Source of the DNA: Shewanella sp. MBTL60-007
GTDB taxonomy: Bacteria > Pseudomonadota > Gammaproteobacteria > Enterobacterales > Shewanellaceae
Direction of reading: 5' to 3'
NCBI RefSeq assembly: GCF_019654915.1
Contig: NZ_BPET01000004.1
Location: 62,001-126,000, forward strand
DNA: 64,000 bases
Shown: in pieces, positions 61,577 through 64,000 of the stretch
Layout: every line of letters begins with the position of its first letter
How positions within the stretch are numbered: the stretch's first letter is position 1
The notes under the pieces: model-generated
What the model saw: the letters and a program-made list of their open reading frames with translations, nothing else
Database searches by the model: none
What the model was told of the DNA's origin: nothing
Program-made: the position numbers and the translations under genes

Positions 61577-61966
61577 ATGAGCAATATCCCAGCTGAACTT
61601 AAATATGCTTCTTCTCACGAGTGGATCCGTAAAGAAGAAGACGGTAGCTACACAGTCGGTATCAGTGAGCACGCTCAAGAGCTTTTGGGTGACATGGTGT
61701 TCGTTGAGTTGCCAGAAGTGGGTGACGACGTTAGCGCTGGTGAAGACTGCGCAGTTGCAGAGTCTGTAAAAGCAGCATCAGACATCTACGCACCACTATC
61801 AGGTGAAGTTGTTGCAGTTAACGAAGCACTGGAAGATTCTCCAGAGCTAGTCAACAGCGATGCATTCGGTGACGGTTGGTTCTTCCGCGTGATGCCAACA
61901 GACCTTGCAGAACTAGACAACTTGCTTGATGCCGAAGGTTATCAAGCAGTTATCGACGAAGAATAA
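61577..61966 (+). CDS. gcvH: Glycine cleavage system H protein
   Basis: 129 residues. Lipoyl-binding domain: [57 protein letters not shown] with lipoyl Lys65, and the ending [24 protein letters not shown]. It shuttles the aminomethyl group between P, T and L proteins. AAGGATT precedes the ATG. Confidence 0.97.
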   Translation: MSNIPAELKYASSHEWIRKEEDGSYTVGISEHAQELLGDMVFVELPEVGDDVSAGEDCAVAESVKAASDIYAPLSGEVVAVNEALEDSPELVNSDAFGDGWFFRVMPTDLAELDNLLDAEGYQAVIDEE

Positions 61967-61981
61967 GCGTCGATGACTGAC

Positions 61982-62014
61982 AAAGCCCCAACTCATCGCT
62001 GATTGGGGCTTTGT
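61982..62014 (+). terminator. Hairpin (weak terminator/attenuator) after gcvH
   Basis: Perfect stem AAAGCCCCAA / TTGGGGCTTT with an 11-base loop, followed by GTTCGTT. The T-run is poor, so partial termination before gcvP is possible. The following 205 bases up to gcvP have the loose repeat ATGGCTGAAA three times and no gene. Confidence 0.6.
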
Positions 62015-62219
62015 TCGTTATATGGCTTATGCCCCTGAATTTTGTCGGGGTATTAAGGCAATAATGGCTGGAAAAGATGACTGAAAAAATGGCTGAAACA
62101 AATGGCTGAAATAGACAAGCCAAGCCCAGTCCAAAAATAACAAGCATTCTAAAACTAAAGAGACCCGTAGCACCGCCCCCCTACAGGCAGGATACAGGCA
62201 CATAGGAACTAGGTTACTC

Positions 62220-64000
62220 ATGACCAAAGAAACCCTTACACAATTAGAGCAGCACGAATCATTTATTCGTCGCCACATCGGCCCAGAAAGCACACAGCAG
62301 CAAGAGATGCTGAACTTTGTTGGCGCGGAGTCACTAGAAGACCTTACTCAGCAGATCGTGCCAGGTTCGATTCGTCTTAACCGTGATTTAGCCGTAGGCA
62401 GTGCCTGTGGCGAAGCCGAAGGTACCGCTTATATCCGCGAAATTGCAGATAAAAATAAGGTGTTTAAAAGCTATATCGGTATGGGTTACTACGGTACTGA
62501 CGTACCAAGCGTTATCCAGCGTAATGTATTTGAAAACCCAGGTTGGTACACGGCGTACACGCCATACCAGCCTGAGATCGCTCAGGGCCGCCTAGAAGCT
62601 ATCCTTAACTTCCAGCAAGTGTCTATGGACTTAACTGGGCTAGACCTAGCTTCTGCATCACTGCTCGATGAAGCAACTGCAGCAGCGGAAGCGATGGCAC
62701 TGGCTAAGCGTGTTTCTAAAGCCAAGAAAGCCAACATCTTCTTCGTTGCAGACGACGTGTTCCCACAAACTATCGACGTAGTTAAAACCCGCGCCGAGTG
62801 TTTTGGTTTTGAAGTTATCGTTGGCCCTGCGGCAGATGCCGTAAACCATGAGCTATTTGGCGCATTATTCCAGTACACCAACCGCTTTGGTGAAATTAGC
62901 GATCACAGCGCACTGTTTGCCGAGCTAAAAGCCAAGAAAGCCGTTGTCAGTGTTGCCGCTGATATCATGTCACTTGTGCTACTTAAGTCGCCAGGCTCAA
63001 TGGGTGCAGATGTGGTGTTTGGTAACTCACAGCGCTTTGGTGTGCCAATGGGCTTTGGTGGTCCACACGCTGCATTCTTTGTGACGCGTGACGAGTACAA
63101 GCGTTCGCTACCGGGCCGTATTATTGGTGTATCACAAGATACACGCGGTAACCGTGCACTGCGTATGGCGATGCAAACTCGCGAGCAACATATTCGCCGT
63201 GAAAAAGCTAACTCAAACATCTGTACTGCACAGGTGTTGTTGGCCAACATGGCGTCGTTCTACGCGGTATTCCACGGCCCACAAGGTCTAAAGACAATTG
63301 CCTCACGCATCAATCGTCTAACTGACATTCTAGCGGCAGGTCTTACAGCTAAAGGTCTTGAGCTAGTTAACAGCACTTGGTTTGACACAATTACCGTTAA
63401 AGGCTGTGATGTAGCAGCCATTAATGCACGTGCACTAGCTGCACAAATCAACCTGCGTATCGATACTGATGGTAGCTTTGGTATCAGCCTTGACGAAACC
63501 ACGACTCGTAGCGACGTTGCTCAGCTATTTGACGTTATTTTAGGTGAAGGGCACGGCCAAGATGTTGCCACGCTTGATGAGCAGATCATCAATGCTGGTA
63601 GTCAGTCTATTCCAGCAGACTTGGTACGTACTGATGCTATCTTGACTCATCCAACGTTCAACAACTATCACAGCGAAACTGAGATGATGCGCTATATCAA
63701 GCGCTTAGAGAACAAAGATCTGGCGTTAAACCACTCTATGATCTCGCTTGGTTCGTGCACCATGAAGCTCAACGCGGCAACAGAGATGATGCCAGTGAGC
63801 TGGGCTGAGTTTGGCAACATGCACCCATTCTGCCCACTCGATCAAGCTGAAGGTTACACTCAGTTAATTGAAGAGCTATCGGCATGGTTAGTTGAAATCA
63901 CCGGTTACGACGCCGTTTGTATGCAACCAAACTCGGGCGCACAGGGTGAGTACGCAGGTCTATTAGCGATTAAGAAGTATCACGAGTCTCGCGGTGATGC
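62220..64000 (+). CDS. gcvP: Glycine dehydrogenase (decarboxylating), P protein; runs off the window
   Basis: The first 593 codons are present. Starts [22 protein letters not shown] after a GGAACTAGG site; contains [29 protein letters not shown], the GPHAAFF region and, at the right, [16 protein letters not shown] and [20 protein letters not shown]. It decarboxylates glycine using PLP; the PLP lysine lies beyond the window edge. No stop codon before 64000, so the frame appears open. Confidence 0.96.
   Translation, partial: MTKETLTQLEQHESFIRRHIGPESTQQQEMLNFVGAESLEDLTQQIVPGSIRLNRDLAVGSACGEAEGTAYIREIADKNKVFKSYIGMGYYGTDVPSVIQRNVFENPGWYTAYTPYQPEIAQGRLEAILNFQQVSMDLTGLDLASASLLDEATAAAEAMALAKRVSKAKKANIFFVADDVFPQTIDVVKTRAECFGFEVIVGPAADAVNHELFGALFQYTNRFGEISDHSALFAELKAKKAVVSVAADIMSLVLLKSPGSMGADVVFGNSQRFGVPMGFGGPHAAFFVTRDEYKRSLPGRIIGVSQDTRGNRALRMAMQTREQHIRREKANSNICTAQVLLANMASFYAVFHGPQGLKTIASRINRLTDILAAGLTAKGLELVNSTWFDTITVKGCDVAAINARALAAQINLRIDTDGSFGISLDETTTRSDVAQLFDVILGEGHGQDVATLDEQIINAGSQSIPADLVRTDAILTHPTFNNYHSETEMMRYIKRLENKDLALNHSMISLGSCTMKLNAATEMMPVSWAEFGNMHPFCPLDQAEGYTQLIEELSAWLVEITGYDAVCMQPNSGAQGEYAGLLAIKKYHESRGD

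Overview
The window reads as a chromosomal segment of a marine Shewanella or close relative. The evidence is a complete torECAD-type TMAO respiration locus with the small membrane protein TorE and the putative porin TorF, a Shewanella/Vibrio-type heme-uptake locus (hutW, hmuTUV, tonB-exbBD, heme receptor, hutXZ), DUF2956/DUF3144 proteins, and the gammaproteobacterial housekeeping cluster zapA-ssrS / ygfB-ubiH-ubiI / gcvTHP. No tRNA, rRNA, integrase, transposase or CRISPR array was seen.

Layout. 1-3.9 kb: two universal stress proteins, a DUF924 protein, a pair of bacterial PH-domain membrane proteins and a small winged-helix-like protein. 3.9-14.8 kb: TMAO respiration, with torF, torR, torT (inverted), torS, then torD-torA-torC-torE on the other strand; tandem TorR-box-like decamers precede both torF and torE. 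14.9-27 kb: iron/heme, with hutW behind a near-consensus Fur box, a RibD-like reductase and TetR regulator sharing a 47-bp nested palindrome, then hmuTUV-exbBD-tonB and, divergently, the heme receptor and hutXZ. 27-44 kb: an ABC exporter with a hexapeptide repeat inserted in its nucleotide-binding domain, a DUF4382 lipoprotein, a lipocalin, an acyl-CoA ligase, CcoG, a PAS/sigma-54 activator, thioredoxin-like, LysE, DUF3144, pilin, Ung, S9 peptidase, a DUF2182/DUF1326 pair and 5-formyltetrahydrofolate cyclo-ligase (ygfA).

44.2-55.5 kb is the accessory part. zapA and the 6S RNA gene (ssrS) lie at 55.5-56.1 kb, but ygfA, which directly follows ssrS in many gammaproteobacteria, is 11 kb away. The interval is bounded on both sides and interrupted in the middle by arrays of short repeats with GTAG-type REP palindromes. 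It carries a Crp/Fnr-like regulator with a divergent recognition helix, two TGTCC-N6-GGACA palindromes, two small secreted two-cysteine proteins, a repeat protein with a glycine-zipper protein and a small membrane protein, and a three-gene operon (GDPD-like lipoprotein, large PEGA membrane protein, DnaJ-type zinc-cluster membrane protein). This interval is the best candidate for something undescribed.

56.4-64 kb is core again: ygfB, ubiH, ubiI and the glycine cleavage genes gcvT, gcvH and the first two thirds of gcvP, which runs off the window. All functional statements rest on reading motifs by eye; no database search was run.
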